Assembly: GCA_963716855.1 (NCBI GenBank)
Contig: CAVQUV010000012.1
Coordinates: forward strand, 289,896-353,895
DNA length: 64,000 nucleotides
Source of the DNA: JAGVSZ01 sp963716855
GTDB taxonomy: Bacteria > Pseudomonadota > Gammaproteobacteria > Burkholderiales > SG8-39
Direction: 5' to 3'
Numbering within the stretch: the first letter of the stretch is position 1; every line of letters starts with the position of its first letter. The translations under genes and the position numbers were made by a program. This document shows, one piece after another, positions 53,958 through 62,276 of the stretch. A model generated the notes under the pieces. It was not told where the DNA came from. It ran no database searches and saw only the letters and a list, made by a program, of their open reading frames with translations.

Positions 53958-55067
53958 TTCGCGGCTCCGAGCAGGCGCACCTTCTGGCCGGAATGGAGGG
54001 CTTGGACGCCAGCGGTCACGACGAGGTCGCCCTGCTCGAGGCCGCCGGCGACGACGACCCGATTCGCATCGTGGCCGGCGACCTCGATCTGCTTTATCGA
54101 CACCGTCTGGGTCTTGGGATCCACGACCCATACCGCGGACTGCGCGCCCTGACGGACCAGCGCCGACCCCGGGATCTCCATCGCGGAGGCGGTCTCGATG
54201 CGCATGCTGCCGGTCACCGTCGATCCGAGCCGCAGTCCGGCGGGCGGATCGACCAGCCCGACACGCACCTGGAAGGTTCCGGTTACCGGATCTGCGCGCG
54301 GGCGACACTTCGCGCACCCGGCCCTTCGCCGAGACCTTGGGATCGGTGGTCAGCGCGACGGTGATCTCCGGGTTCCGCGGCGCGGCGTCCTTGATCTGCG
54401 CCGGCACGTTGAAGACGCCGTCGCGTCCGCCCGCGCGCGCGATCTGCACGACCATGCGCCCGGCGGGCACGACCTCGCCCGGCTCGGCGCCGACCTTCGT
54501 CACCGACCCGCCGGCGTCGGCGACGAGGCGCGTATAGGCCACCCGGTTCTGCGCGAGGTCGACCTGCGATTGCGCGGACTTCACCGCCGACTCCGCGCTC
54601 TGCAGGTTCGCCGTGACCTGGTCGAAGGCCGCCTGCGAGATGAAGCGCTGCGCGAGCAGCTCTTTCTGCCGGTTGTAGTTGTTGCGCTGCTCGACGAGCT
54701 GCGCCCGAGCCGCGGCGAGCTGCGCCCGCACGCCCTGGGCAGCGCTGTCCTCGTTCGAGGGATCGAGGCGGGCGATGAGCTGTCCGGGCTTGACGACGTC
54801 GCCGACGTTGACGCTCCGCTCGATCATTCGCCCGTCGATGCGGAAGGAGAGGTTGACCTCGGTCTGCGCCTGGACCGTGCCAGTCAGGGACACCGTATCA
54901 CCCGCGGCACGCATGTCCACGGAGATCACCCGCACGGGGCGGATTTCGGGCGGGGGCGGCGCCTCCACGCGCTTGCAGGCCGCGAGCAGGGTAAGCGTTG
55001 CGAGCGCGAGGACGGCGATCGCTCCGGGCGATTCGCCGCGTCGCCCAGTGGCGGGGGTCGGGGACAT
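53954..55067 (-). CDS. RND periplasmic adaptor lipoprotein (one frame break)
   Basis: Membrane-fusion protein that links the RND pump to an outer-membrane channel. A lipobox (LALATLTLLAAC) follows MSPTPATGRRGES. The lipoyl/hairpin part has GTVQAQTEVNLSFRIDGRM, VGDVVKPGQLIARLDPSNEDSAAQ, a long coiled-coil hairpin, and VTKVGAEPGEVVPAGRMVVQIA. One extra base near 54295-54300 shifts the frame at VREVSPA; removing it leads to ADPVTGTFQVRVGLVDPPAGLRLG, the conserved membrane-proximal domain. Repaired length is 370 residues. AGGAAG sits 7 bases before the ATG at 55067. A candidate operator lies upstream at 55111-55126. Confidence 0.88.
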
Positions 55068-55548
55068 GGGTCTGCTTCCTATCGAAAACATCCGGCATTG
55101 TCTTTCGTGCGTTGCGGCAGCGCAACAGGGCCCCTGCATGCGATGAACATCGACGCGATGAGAACGGGGGGTCGGTGTCGGCTTATTCTTCTTACTCGAG
55201 GCGAGTGCGCTCAAACGCTCTTGGATGTCTTCGGTCCACTATTGGAACCGCGCGATCCTGGCAGAACCGAAGTGTGACCGCAGTGTTTCATGAGTGGACA
55301 TCCGCGAACGTAGGCGGACTTGAATCTTGCCCTGGACACTTCGGGATGCCGGCGAAAACATTAGTTGCGGCGGCAATCATTCTTTTGGAAGAATCGTCGC
55401 GCGTCAAGCAAAGACTATCGACGCAAAGAGCGGCGATCCACTGCACCCGCCCGCCGCGGCGCGCGCGCTATCGCGCGCAATCGGGGAACAGGAAGCAAGT
55501 TCGCGATAGACTCGCGCCCCGCGCCTGTGATTCGTCAGCGGAGGTCCT
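55068..55548. other. Divergent non-coding gap between RND adaptor and marC
   Basis: This 481-base gap separates the divergent RND operon and marC. It is visibly less GC-rich than its surroundings from about 55150 to 55430 and contains no frame with convincing protein character. It holds the inverted repeat at 55111-55126. Both operon promoters must lie here. I see no tRNA, small RNA or mobile-element remnant that I can support. Confidence 0.6.
55111..55126. promoter_or_regulatory. Inverted repeat, candidate operator of the RND operon
   Basis: GTTGCGGCAGCGCAAC has perfect 6-bp arms (GTTGCG/CGCAAC) with spacer GCAG, 44 bases before the adaptor ATG. On the minus strand it lies between and over a weak TTGCGC-17-GACAAT pair. 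A TetR- or LysR-type site is plausible, but no regulator gene is adjacent. Confidence 0.35.
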
Positions 55549-56193
55549 GTGGAGTCGTTGGTCGTCCCTTTCCTGAAGGCGCTGATCCTCGTGCCGGTGA
55601 CATTGCTGCCGATCATCAACCCGCTCAGTACCGCGCCGGTGTTCATTGCCGCGGTCGGCGCCAATCGCAGCATCGCGAAGCGGCTCGCCCGCCAGGTCGC
55701 GATCAACTGCCGGTTCGTGGTGGTGATCTCGATTCTGCTCGGCACGTACGTGTGGCGTTCTTCGGCGTCTCGCTGCCCGTGGTGCGCCTCGGTGGCGGCC
55801 TGCTGGTGGCCGCCACGGCCTGGCGCATGCTCCACCGCACCGAGGACGACGACGTGCATGCCGCCGCGGCGGAAGAAGCGTCGGCTGTCGGACGCCGAGA
55901 TCGTCCGGCGGAGCTTCTTCCCGATCACGTTCCCGCTGACGACCGGACCGGGCACGATCGCGGCGTCGATCGCGCTCGGCGCCCAGATCCCGACGACGCC
56001 CGTGCTGTTCTGGCGGATGCGGTCGTGCGGCCGCGGGCCGGCGCTGGTCTCCTGGTCCTCTACCTCATCTTCAGAACTCCGCCACGTGCTCGAGCGGCTC
56101 GGCGCGATCGGCATGCTCGTGATGATGCGGCTGATGGCGTTCATCCTGCTCTGCATCGGCATCCAGATCATGTGGAACGGCTGGGCCGACTAA
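55549..56193 (+). pseudogene. marC: MarC family membrane protein, four frame breaks
   Basis: Six-helix inner-membrane protein of the MarC/NAAT family (COG2095), function uncertain. The start GTG (MESLVVPFLKALILVPVTLLPIINPLS) is preceded by GGAGG. Conserved parts sit in two alternating frames: TAPVFIAAVGANRSIAK, then LAFFGVSLPVVRLGGGLLVA, then RLSDAEIVRRSFFPITFPLTTGPGTIAASIALG, then ADAVVRP.. LLVLYLIF, then RLGAIGMLVMMRLMAFILLCIGIQIMWNG. I place breaks near 55755, 55882, 56014 and 56090. They cancel, so the corrected length is 214 residues, the family norm. Either a damaged gene or a run of sequencing indels. Confidence 0.85.
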
Positions 56194-56257
56194 CGGCCTG
56201 AGCCCTGACGCACGTGCTCCGCCACTTCCCGCAACCAATACGCCAACGAGGTCCGAC

Positions 56258-56890
56258 ATGCGCTTCCTCTACCCCGCGATCCTCGCGCTTTGCGCCACGC
56301 CCGTCGCCACTGCGCAGACGATCGACCGGTGCCAGATCCAGCCGGGCACGCAGTGCGTGTCCGCGAATCTGCGCGGCGCGGCCTTGCCGAAGGCTGATCT
56401 GACGAGAGCGGACCTGTCCCGCTCCAACCTGAGCGGCGCGAACCTGGCCGAAGCGCGGTTCGACCGCGCCAGGCTTCAGCGGGTGGATTTCCAGCGCGCG
56501 AATCTCACTCGAGCCTCGCTCGATCGCGCCGGTCTGCGCGGCGCGAACCTGAGCGGCGCGAACCTCGGGCGGGCGAGCCTGAGCGCAGCCGATCTCCAGG
56601 GGGCCACCCTCAGCGGAGCCGATCTGAGCGACGCGAATCTGAGTGGCGCCAGCCTGCGGTACGCGCGGATGGCGTCGGCGAAGCTGCGCGGCGCCAACCT
56701 CGAGCGGGCGGACTTGTTCGGCGCCGACCTGCGCGGCGCCGATCTCGCGGGCGCCGACCTGCGGGGCGTGCACTTCGAGAAGGCGAACCTGGAGGGCGCC
56801 ACTCTGACCGGTGCAAAGCTCGAGAAAGCGACGTTCCGCGGCGCGAACCTGCAGGCGTGCACCGGCTGTCCCGCGCCGGGCGCGCGATAG
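56258..56890 (+). CDS. Exported pentapeptide-repeat protein
   Basis: Right-handed quadrilateral beta-helix of unknown function, 210 residues. A signal peptide (MRFLYPAILALCATPVATAQ) leads to the periplasm. About 30 A(N/D)LxG pentapeptide turns run from residue 36 to 197 (such as ANLRGAAL, ADLSRSNLSGANL, ADLQGATLSGADL). Cysteines occur only as Cys25 and Cys33 before the helix and Cys201 and Cys204 after it, apart from Cys12 in the signal peptide, which suggests disulfide caps. Cytosolic relatives mimic DNA and guard gyrase; that role is unlikely for an exported form. It lies between marC and pldA. Confidence 0.9.
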   Translation: MRFLYPAILALCATPVATAQTIDRCQIQPGTQCVSANLRGAALPKADLTRADLSRSNLSGANLAEARFDRARLQRVDFQRANLTRASLDRAGLRGANLSGANLGRASLSAADLQGATLSGADLSDANLSGASLRYARMASAKLRGANLERADLFGADLRGADLAGADLRGVHFEKANLEGATLTGAKLEKATFRGANLQACTGCPAPGAR

Positions 56891-57039
56891 GCGATCCCCT
56901 TGGACGAATCGCCCCACTTCGAGCGGCGGATCATCGGGCGCCGACTCGCGTCGCGGCCGAATCAGCTCGAATCTGGACGCGCAGTCGCTGCAGGCTCTCT
57001 TGCCTTTCCCTTCACACCCGCGTCGAAAGAAGACTGCCA

Positions 57040-58095
57040 ATGACGAACCCGACCCATCGACTCCACGTCGTACTTGCGATCGCCGCCCTGCTCAGCGCGG
57101 CCGGTCCCGCGGCTGCTCAGACCGTGCCGGCAGCCATCGCCGAATGCGCAGCGATCGCGACCGACCCCGAGCGGCTCGCCTGCTACGACCGCGCCAGCGG
57201 CCGCGCCGCCACCGCGCCGCCGGCTCCCGACAAGCCGCCGGCTTCGGACGCGCGGCCATCCCTCGCCGAGAGACCCGCGCCGACCGCCGCCGGCTTGCGC
57301 GCGACCCCCTCGCTGATCGACGCCGCATGGGGCTTCGACCCGGGCTCCGACCGGTACGCCATCGATCTGTACAACCAGAACTACCTGCTGATTGCGCGCT
57401 ACACCGACAACCTCAACACCGCGCCCTATGCGCCCCTCTTCGCCGCCGCCGGCCAGCCGGAGAACCTCGACAACACGGAGGCCAAGTTCCAGCTCAGCTT
57501 CAAGCTGCGGCTGTGGACGACGGACGACCGGCGGTGGGGCGTGTGGGCGGCCTATACGCAGCAGAACCAGTGGCAGGTGTACAACGGCGACACCTCGCGC
57601 CCGTTCCGGGAGACGAACTACATGCCGGAGCTGTTCGTGAGCTACCGGCCCGGCCTCGACCTCGGCGCAGGGTTCCAGTGGAACCTCCTCAACGTCGGCT
57701 ACAACCACCAGTCGAACGGCAGGACCGACCTCCTCTCGCGGAGCTGGGACCGGGTCATCGCCACGTTCGGCGTCGAGCGCGGCGACTTCGCCGTGCTGGC
57801 CAAAGCCTGGTACGCGTTCAACTACAAGGAAGACAACCCCGGCATCACCGACTACTACGGCTACGGCAGCCTCACCGCGATCTACAAGTGGCGCGACCAC
57901 AGCTTCTCGCTGATGGGCCGCGGTAACATCAGCAAGGGCAAGGGCGCCGCGGAGTTCACGTGGATGTCGCCCAGGCTCCTCGGTCCGCTGCGCGCCTACG
58001 TCCAGGCCTTCACCGGATACGGCGAGAGCCTGATCGACTACAACTGGAACCAGAGCACGATCGGCGCGGGCGTCGCGATCAACGACGCGCTCTAG
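57040..58095 (+). CDS. pldA: Outer-membrane phospholipase A
   Basis: Twelve-strand barrel that hydrolyses misplaced phospholipids in the outer leaflet. It has 351 residues with a signal peptide (VVLAIAALLSAAGPAAAQ) and an extra N-terminal segment with the ECAAIATDPERLACYD motif shared by many exported proteobacterial proteins. The active-site stretch is YNHQSNGRTDLLSRSWDR: His223 and Ser225 are present, but the position matching E. coli Asn156 is Asp237 (usually SRSWNR). The 33 bases before mnhE suggest possible read-through. ATG at 57040 is chosen for the signal peptide. The Asn-to-Asp change may keep activity. Confidence 0.92.
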   Translation: MTNPTHRLHVVLAIAALLSAAGPAAAQTVPAAIAECAAIATDPERLACYDRASGRAATAPPAPDKPPASDARPSLAERPAPTAAGLRATPSLIDAAWGFDPGSDRYAIDLYNQNYLLIARYTDNLNTAPYAPLFAAAGQPENLDNTEAKFQLSFKLRLWTTDDRRWGVWAAYTQQNQWQVYNGDTSRPFRETNYMPELFVSYRPGLDLGAGFQWNLLNVGYNHQSNGRTDLLSRSWDRVIATFGVERGDFAVLAKAWYAFNYKEDNPGITDYYGYGSLTAIYKWRDHSFSLMGRGNISKGKGAAEFTWMSPRLLGPLRAYVQAFTGYGESLIDYNWNQSTIGAGVAINDAL

Positions 58096-58127
58096 CGCCA
58101 TCGATCGACGACGACGAAGGACGGGGA

Positions 58128-58622
58128 ATGCACGAGGCGAGCGGATCGATGCGCGCGGCGATCATCCGCGGGGCGGCATACCTCGCCTTGTGGGTGGTTC
58201 TGATCGGCCTCAAGCCGGTCGATCTCGCGGTCGGCGTCGCCGCCGCTGCGGCGGCCGCATGGGCGAGCCTGCGGCTGCTTCCGGCGGGGACGCATCGACT
58301 GCGGCTCGCCGCTCTGCCCGCGCTCGCGCTGCGCTTCGTGTGGCAGTCGGTGGTCGCGGGCGTCGACGTCGCGCGCCGCGCCTTTTCGCCGCGGCTGCCG
58401 CTGCGTCCCGGCTTCGTCGTCTATTCGACGCGTTATCCGCGAGGTCCGGCGCGCAACACGTTCGCTTCGCTGACCAGCCTGCTGCCGGGCACGGTGCCGG
58501 CCCGGGACGACGAGCGGGGCCTCCTCTACCACTGCCTCGACGTCGAGCAGCCGGTCGCGGAGCAGCTCGCCGCGGAGGAGGAAGCGCTCTCCCAAGCGCT
58601 GCCACGGACGACGGGGCGATGA
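58128..58622 (+). CDS. mnhE: Mrp-type antiporter subunit E
   Basis: Small subunit of a multi-subunit Na+(K+)/H+ antiporter in the inner membrane, 164 residues. Two N-terminal hydrophobic segments (AAYLALWVVLIGLKPVDLAVG and AAAAAWASLRLLP) precede a cytoplasmic domain with the family hallmark NTFASLTSLLPGTVPARDDERGLLYHCLD. AAGG lies 8 bases before the ATG. The stop overlaps the mnhF start (ATGA). First gene of the E-F-G-B-C-D operon. Confidence 0.9.
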   Translation: MHEASGSMRAAIIRGAAYLALWVVLIGLKPVDLAVGVAAAAAAAWASLRLLPAGTHRLRLAALPALALRFVWQSVVAGVDVARRAFSPRLPLRPGFVVYSTRYPRGPARNTFASLTSLLPGTVPARDDERGLLYHCLDVEQPVAEQLAAEEEALSQALPRTTGR

Positions 58623-58901
58623 CCGGGTTCCTCCTCATCGCCGCGGGTTTCGTGCTGGCGACGGTGGCGCTTGGGCCTCGTCCGCATCCTGCGCGGCCCG
58701 GGCGACGCCGATCGCATGATGGCGGCGCAGCTCCTCGGCACCGGCGGCGTCGCGGCGCTGCTGCTGTTGGGCGCGGCGACCGGCGTGGGCGCGGCGGCGG
58801 ACGTGGCGTTGACGCTCGCGCTGCTCGCGGCCTTTGCCTCCGTCGCGTTCTTCAAGAGCGCGCCCGGCGCATCCGCCGACGAAGCGGGCGATCGCGGATG
58901 A
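58619..58901 (+). CDS. mnhF: Mrp-type antiporter subunit F (one frame break)
   Basis: Three-helix membrane subunit. MTGFLLIAAGFVLATVAL is in one frame and LVRILRGPGDADRMMAAQLLGTGGVAALLLLG in the next; the latter is the MnhF hallmark (R-x-x-R-G-P-x-x-x-D-R). One extra T near 58671-58672 (GCGCTTGGG for GCGCTGGG) explains the shift and its removal gives 93 residues, the family length. Start and stop codons overlap those of mnhE and mnhG, so the operon layout is intact and the break is probably an indel error. Confidence 0.85.
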
Positions 58902-59192
58902 GCCTCGCGCTCGATCTCCTCACCATCGCGGCAGTTACCGCCGGCGCGGTGTTCTTCCTCGCCGGCACCGTCGGGCTGTTGCGCTTCCCCGACGCGCTCA
59001 CGCGGCTGCACGCACTGACCAAGGCCGACAACCTGGGACTCGGACTGGTGGTGCTCGGCCTCCTGCCGCGCGTCGACGGCGTGCTCGGCGGGACTCAAGC
59101 TGGTGGCCATCTGGCTGCTCGCGCTCCTCGCCGGCGCGGCGGTCTCGCAGCTCATCGCGCGCGCGGCGCGGCGCACCGGTCCGCCCGCATGA
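58898..59192 (+). CDS. mnhG: Mrp-type antiporter subunit G (one frame break)
   Basis: Three-helix subunit, 97 residues after repair. MSLALDLLTIAAVTAGAVFFLAGTVGLLRFPDALTRLHALTKADNLGLGL is the family opening, with the RFPDxxxRLHA motif. Near 59094 an extra A (GGGACTCAAG for GGGCTCAAG) shifts the frame; in the other frame the chain continues LKLVAIWLLALLAGAAVSQLIARAARR. Its ATG overlaps the mnhF stop and its TGA overlaps the next ATG. Confidence 0.85.
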
Positions 59193-60128
59193 TGGAAGCG
59201 CTCAACGCCGGCCTCGCGCTCCTCGATCCTGGCGCTGGCGATCTGGACGGTCGTCGCGCGCGACACGTTCGCCGCGGTCGTCGGCTTCGTCGCCTACGGA
59301 TTGCTGCTCACGCTCGTATGGATGCAGCTGCAAGGCGTCGACGTCGCGCTGACCGAGGCGGCGATCGGCGGCGGACTGACCGGGGCGCTGCTGATTCGTG
59401 CGGCGGCCAGACTGCGGAAGACCGAAGCCGCGGCGCGCGCCGAACGCCCCGGCGTGCCGACGCGGTTGGCCGCCGCGCTCGTGGCCGGCTGCGTCACGGC
59501 GGCGCTCGCGGTCGCCGTTCTCGCGCTGCCCGATCCCGCGCCGACGCTCGCACCCGAAACCGCCGCGAACATCGCCGCGACCGGGGTCGGCAATCCGATC
59601 ACCGCGGTGCTGCTCGCATTCCGGGCGACGGATACGCTGCTCGAGGCGATCGTGCTCCTGTTCGCGCTGATCGGCGTGTGGTCGCTCGCGCCGGACCGCG
59701 CCTGGGGCGGACGTCCGGGGCCGCTCCACCGCGCCGACCCCGACGGGATCCTGGCCTACCTCGCGCGGGTGCTGCCGCCGATCGGAATCATCGTGGGCAT
59801 CTACATCTTCTGGATCGGCGCCGACCTCCCCGGCGGCAAGTTCCAGGGCGCCACCATCCTCGCGGCGATGTGGCTGCTCGCCATGATGGCCGGTCTCGCC
59901 GACGCGCCGCCGATCAGCCGGACCTGGCTCCGGATCGCGCTGGTGGCCGGACCGGTCGTGTTCATCGCGGTCGGCGCTGCCGGTGTAGCGATCGCGGGCG
60001 CGTTCCTCGCTTATCCCGACGGCCTGGCGAAGCCGCTGATCCTGGTCATCGAGTGGGCGCTGCTGCCCTCGCTCGCGCTGACGCTCGCACTGATCCTGGC
60101 CGGCGCGCCGGAACGGACGGGGACGTGA
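59189..60128 (+). CDS. mnhB: MnhB-like subunit fused to a DUF4040/MbhD-type N-terminus (one frame break)
   Basis: Membrane subunit of 312 residues after repair. The N-terminal part (SILALAIWTVVARDTFAAVVGFVAYGLLLTLVWMQLQGVDVALTEAAIGGGLTGALLI) resembles MbhD/DUF4040, which in canonical Mrp complexes is the C-terminal tail of MrpA. A middle segment (NPITAVLLAFRATDTLLEAIVLLFALIGVWSLA) resembles MbhE. The C-terminus (VLPPIGIIVGIYIFWIGADLPGGKFQGATILAAMWLLAMMAG) is the MnhB domain with its GGxFQGG-like GGKFQGA. One extra C near 59219-59222 breaks the start. Overlaps mnhG and mnhC. Confidence 0.8.
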
Positions 60129-60475
60129 CGGACGCGGCGACGCTGTTCGGACTGTGCGCGGCGGCGCTCGTCGGCGTCGGCGTGTACGCCCTCATCGTGA
60201 ACCCGCAGCCGCTGCGCAAGATCCTCGCGTTCAACGTGGTCGGCAGCGGCGTGTTCGTGCTGTTCGGCGCCATCGCGCATCGCGGCGCGGCGGTCGGAAT
60301 GGGCGGCGACCCGGTACCGCAGGCGTTGCTGATCACCGGCATCGTCGTGGCGTTTTCCGCGACAGCGCTTGCGGTCACCGTGCTGCTGCGGCTGTTCGAC
60401 GAGGCGGGGTCGGTCACGCTCGCGTCCGATGCGCCGGCGCCGGCCAAGCCCGACGGCGATGCCCGCGACGCGTAG
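60125..60475 (+). CDS. mnhC: Mrp-type antiporter subunit C
   Basis: NuoK-like membrane subunit of 116 residues starting at GTG 60125, which overlaps the preceding TGA. Three hydrophobic segments: LFGLCAAALVGVGVYALIV, ILAFNVVGSGVFVLFGAIA and ALLITGIVVAFSATALAVTVLLRLF. DPVPQALLITGIVVAFSATA is the MnhC/NuoK hallmark, with the conserved acidic residue of NuoK in this region. The short Pro/Ala-rich tail is unremarkable. Unlike its neighbours this gene has no frame break. mnhD follows after 13 bases. Confidence 0.92.
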   Translation: MTDAATLFGLCAAALVGVGVYALIVNPQPLRKILAFNVVGSGVFVLFGAIAHRGAAVGMGGDPVPQALLITGIVVAFSATALAVTVLLRLFDEAGSVTLASDAPAPAKPDGDARDA

Positions 60476-60488
60476 ATGACCACGCGCG

Positions 60489-62235
60489 ATGACGACGACG
60501 CCCGGCGGGCTCCTCCTCGTGCTGGCGGTGCTGGTGCCGTTCGTCGGCGTGCTCGCCGGATTCGCGCTCGGCGGACGCAACGCCCAGCGCGTCGCGACGG
60601 TCACGATCCTCGCCGGGCTCGGCATCGCGATCGCCATCGCCGCGGCGATCACGCGATCCGGCGACGCGCTGGTCTACCTGCTGGGCGGCTGGGCGCCGCC
60701 GCTCGGCATCGCGCTGCGCGCGGACGGACTGGCGCTCGTCATGATGCTCGCCGTCGCGGTGGTGATCTGCGGCATCGGCGTATACGCGCGCGCCGATTTC
60801 GGGACTCCTGCCGGAGTGCGGGAGGCGCGCGCGCCGTTCGTGTTCTGGACGCTGCTGCTCGCCATCTGGGGCGCGCTGAACCTGGTGTTCGTGAGCGGCG
60901 ATCTGTTCACGCTGTACGTCGCGCTGGAGCTCCTGACTTTCGCGGCCGTCCCGCTGGTCTCGCTCGATGGCCGGGCCGAGACGCTGCGCGCCGCGCTCCG
61001 CTACCTGCTGTACGCGCTGCTCGGCTCGATGCTCTATCTGCTCGGCGTCGTGCTGCTCTACGGCGCGTACGGCACGCTGGACATTCAGCTGCTCGCCGAG
61101 CGGATCCATCCCGAGCCCGTCGGCGCTGGCGGCGGCCGCGCTCATGACGGCGGGACTGCTCGCCAAGACCGCGCTCTTCCCGCTGCATCTCTGGCTGCCG
61201 CCGGCGCACGCCGGCGCGCCCGCCGCGGCGAGCGCCGTGCTGTCGGCGACTGGTGATCAAGGGCTCGTGGTTCCTCGTCGTGCGGCTCTGGTTCGACGTG
61301 CTGCCGGGCGTGGTGACGGTGCCGTCGGCGCAACTGCTCGCGGGCCTGGGCGCGGCGGCGATTCTGGTCGGCAACGTGGTCGCGCTGCGGCAGGAGCGGC
61401 TCAAGCTGCTGGTCGCGTACTCGACGGTCGCGCAGATCGGCTACCTGTTCCTGATGTTTCCGCTCGCCTTCGGCGACGGCGGGACTGGCGCTCGAGCGCG
61501 GCGGCGCATTGGCGGGCGGCATGCTGCAGGCGATCTCCCACGCGACCGCGAAGGCCGCGCATGTTCATGGCGGCCGGGCTGATCTACCTGGCGCTCGGCC
61601 ACGACCGCATCGCGGAGCTGGCGGCGTCGCCCGGGCGCTGCCCGTGAGCGTGCTCACCTTCGCGCTCGCCGGCGTGGCGCTGATGGGCTTGCCGCCGAGC
61701 GGCGCTTACGTCGCGAAGAAGCTGCTTCTTCGACGCGGCCGCTACGTCGGGGCAATGGTGGTGGGAGCTGGTGCTGGATGTGGGCGGACTCTTGACGGCG
61801 AGCTACGTGGTGCTCGTGCTCGCCCACGCGCTCCGTCCCGCCGACGGTCCGATCAAGCCGCACAAGTCCGTATCGCGCCTTGCGGAGGGGGCAGCTCTCG
61901 CGCTGGCGCTGTGTTCGCTGCTGCTCGGGTTCGTGGCGGATGGCGCGGTATCGCTCGATGCCCTGTCGGGCGCGTTGAAGCTCTCGGACCTCTGGTCGGC
62001 GATCCTGCTCCTCGTTGGCGGCGGCGTGCTCGCGGTCGCCCTCGGCCGTCGGCTGCCGCAGGTGCCCGTGGGCGATGGGTTGGCCGCAATCGTGCGCCCG
62101 GGCCGCCGCGCAACGGTCGCGGTGGGCGGGATGCTCGCGGGAGTGGATGGCGTGCTGCGGCAGTGGCCGGTGGCGAGTCTCGCGCTGATCGCCGTTGCGA
62201 TCGCGTTCGGTGCTGCGCTGCTCGCCGGCCGCTAG
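60489..62235 (+). pseudogene. mnhD: Mrp-type antiporter subunit D, six frame breaks
   Basis: NuoL/M/N-like antiporter subunit. Conserved parts occur in alternating frames: LRADGLALVMMLAVAVVICGIGVYAR, GDLFTLYVALELLTFAAVPLV, then LMTAGLLAKTALFPLHLWLPPAHAGAP, then LVIKGSWFLVVRLWF, LKLLVAYSTVAQIGYLFLMFPLAFGD, LAGGMLQAISHATAKAAMFMAAGLIYLALG, ALPVSVLTFALAGVALMGLPPSGAYVAKKLLL and a long hydrophobic C-terminus. Breaks lie near 61123, 61250, 61484, 61560, 61624 and 61730; five are single extra bases and one a missing base. Correcting them gives exactly 580 residues. The Lys/His of proton half-channels are retained. Probably intact in the organism. Confidence 0.87.
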
Positions 62236-62276
62236 AAACTGCCGCACCCGGCGCGTTCAGTCCTTCGGCCCGCCCT

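Noticed and set aside
54297..55214. One giant adaptor-pump fusion protein from 55214 to 50877
   Set aside because: The continuous frame arises only because an extra base in the adaptor puts its start in frame with the pump; the true adaptor end overlaps the pump GTG by four bases.
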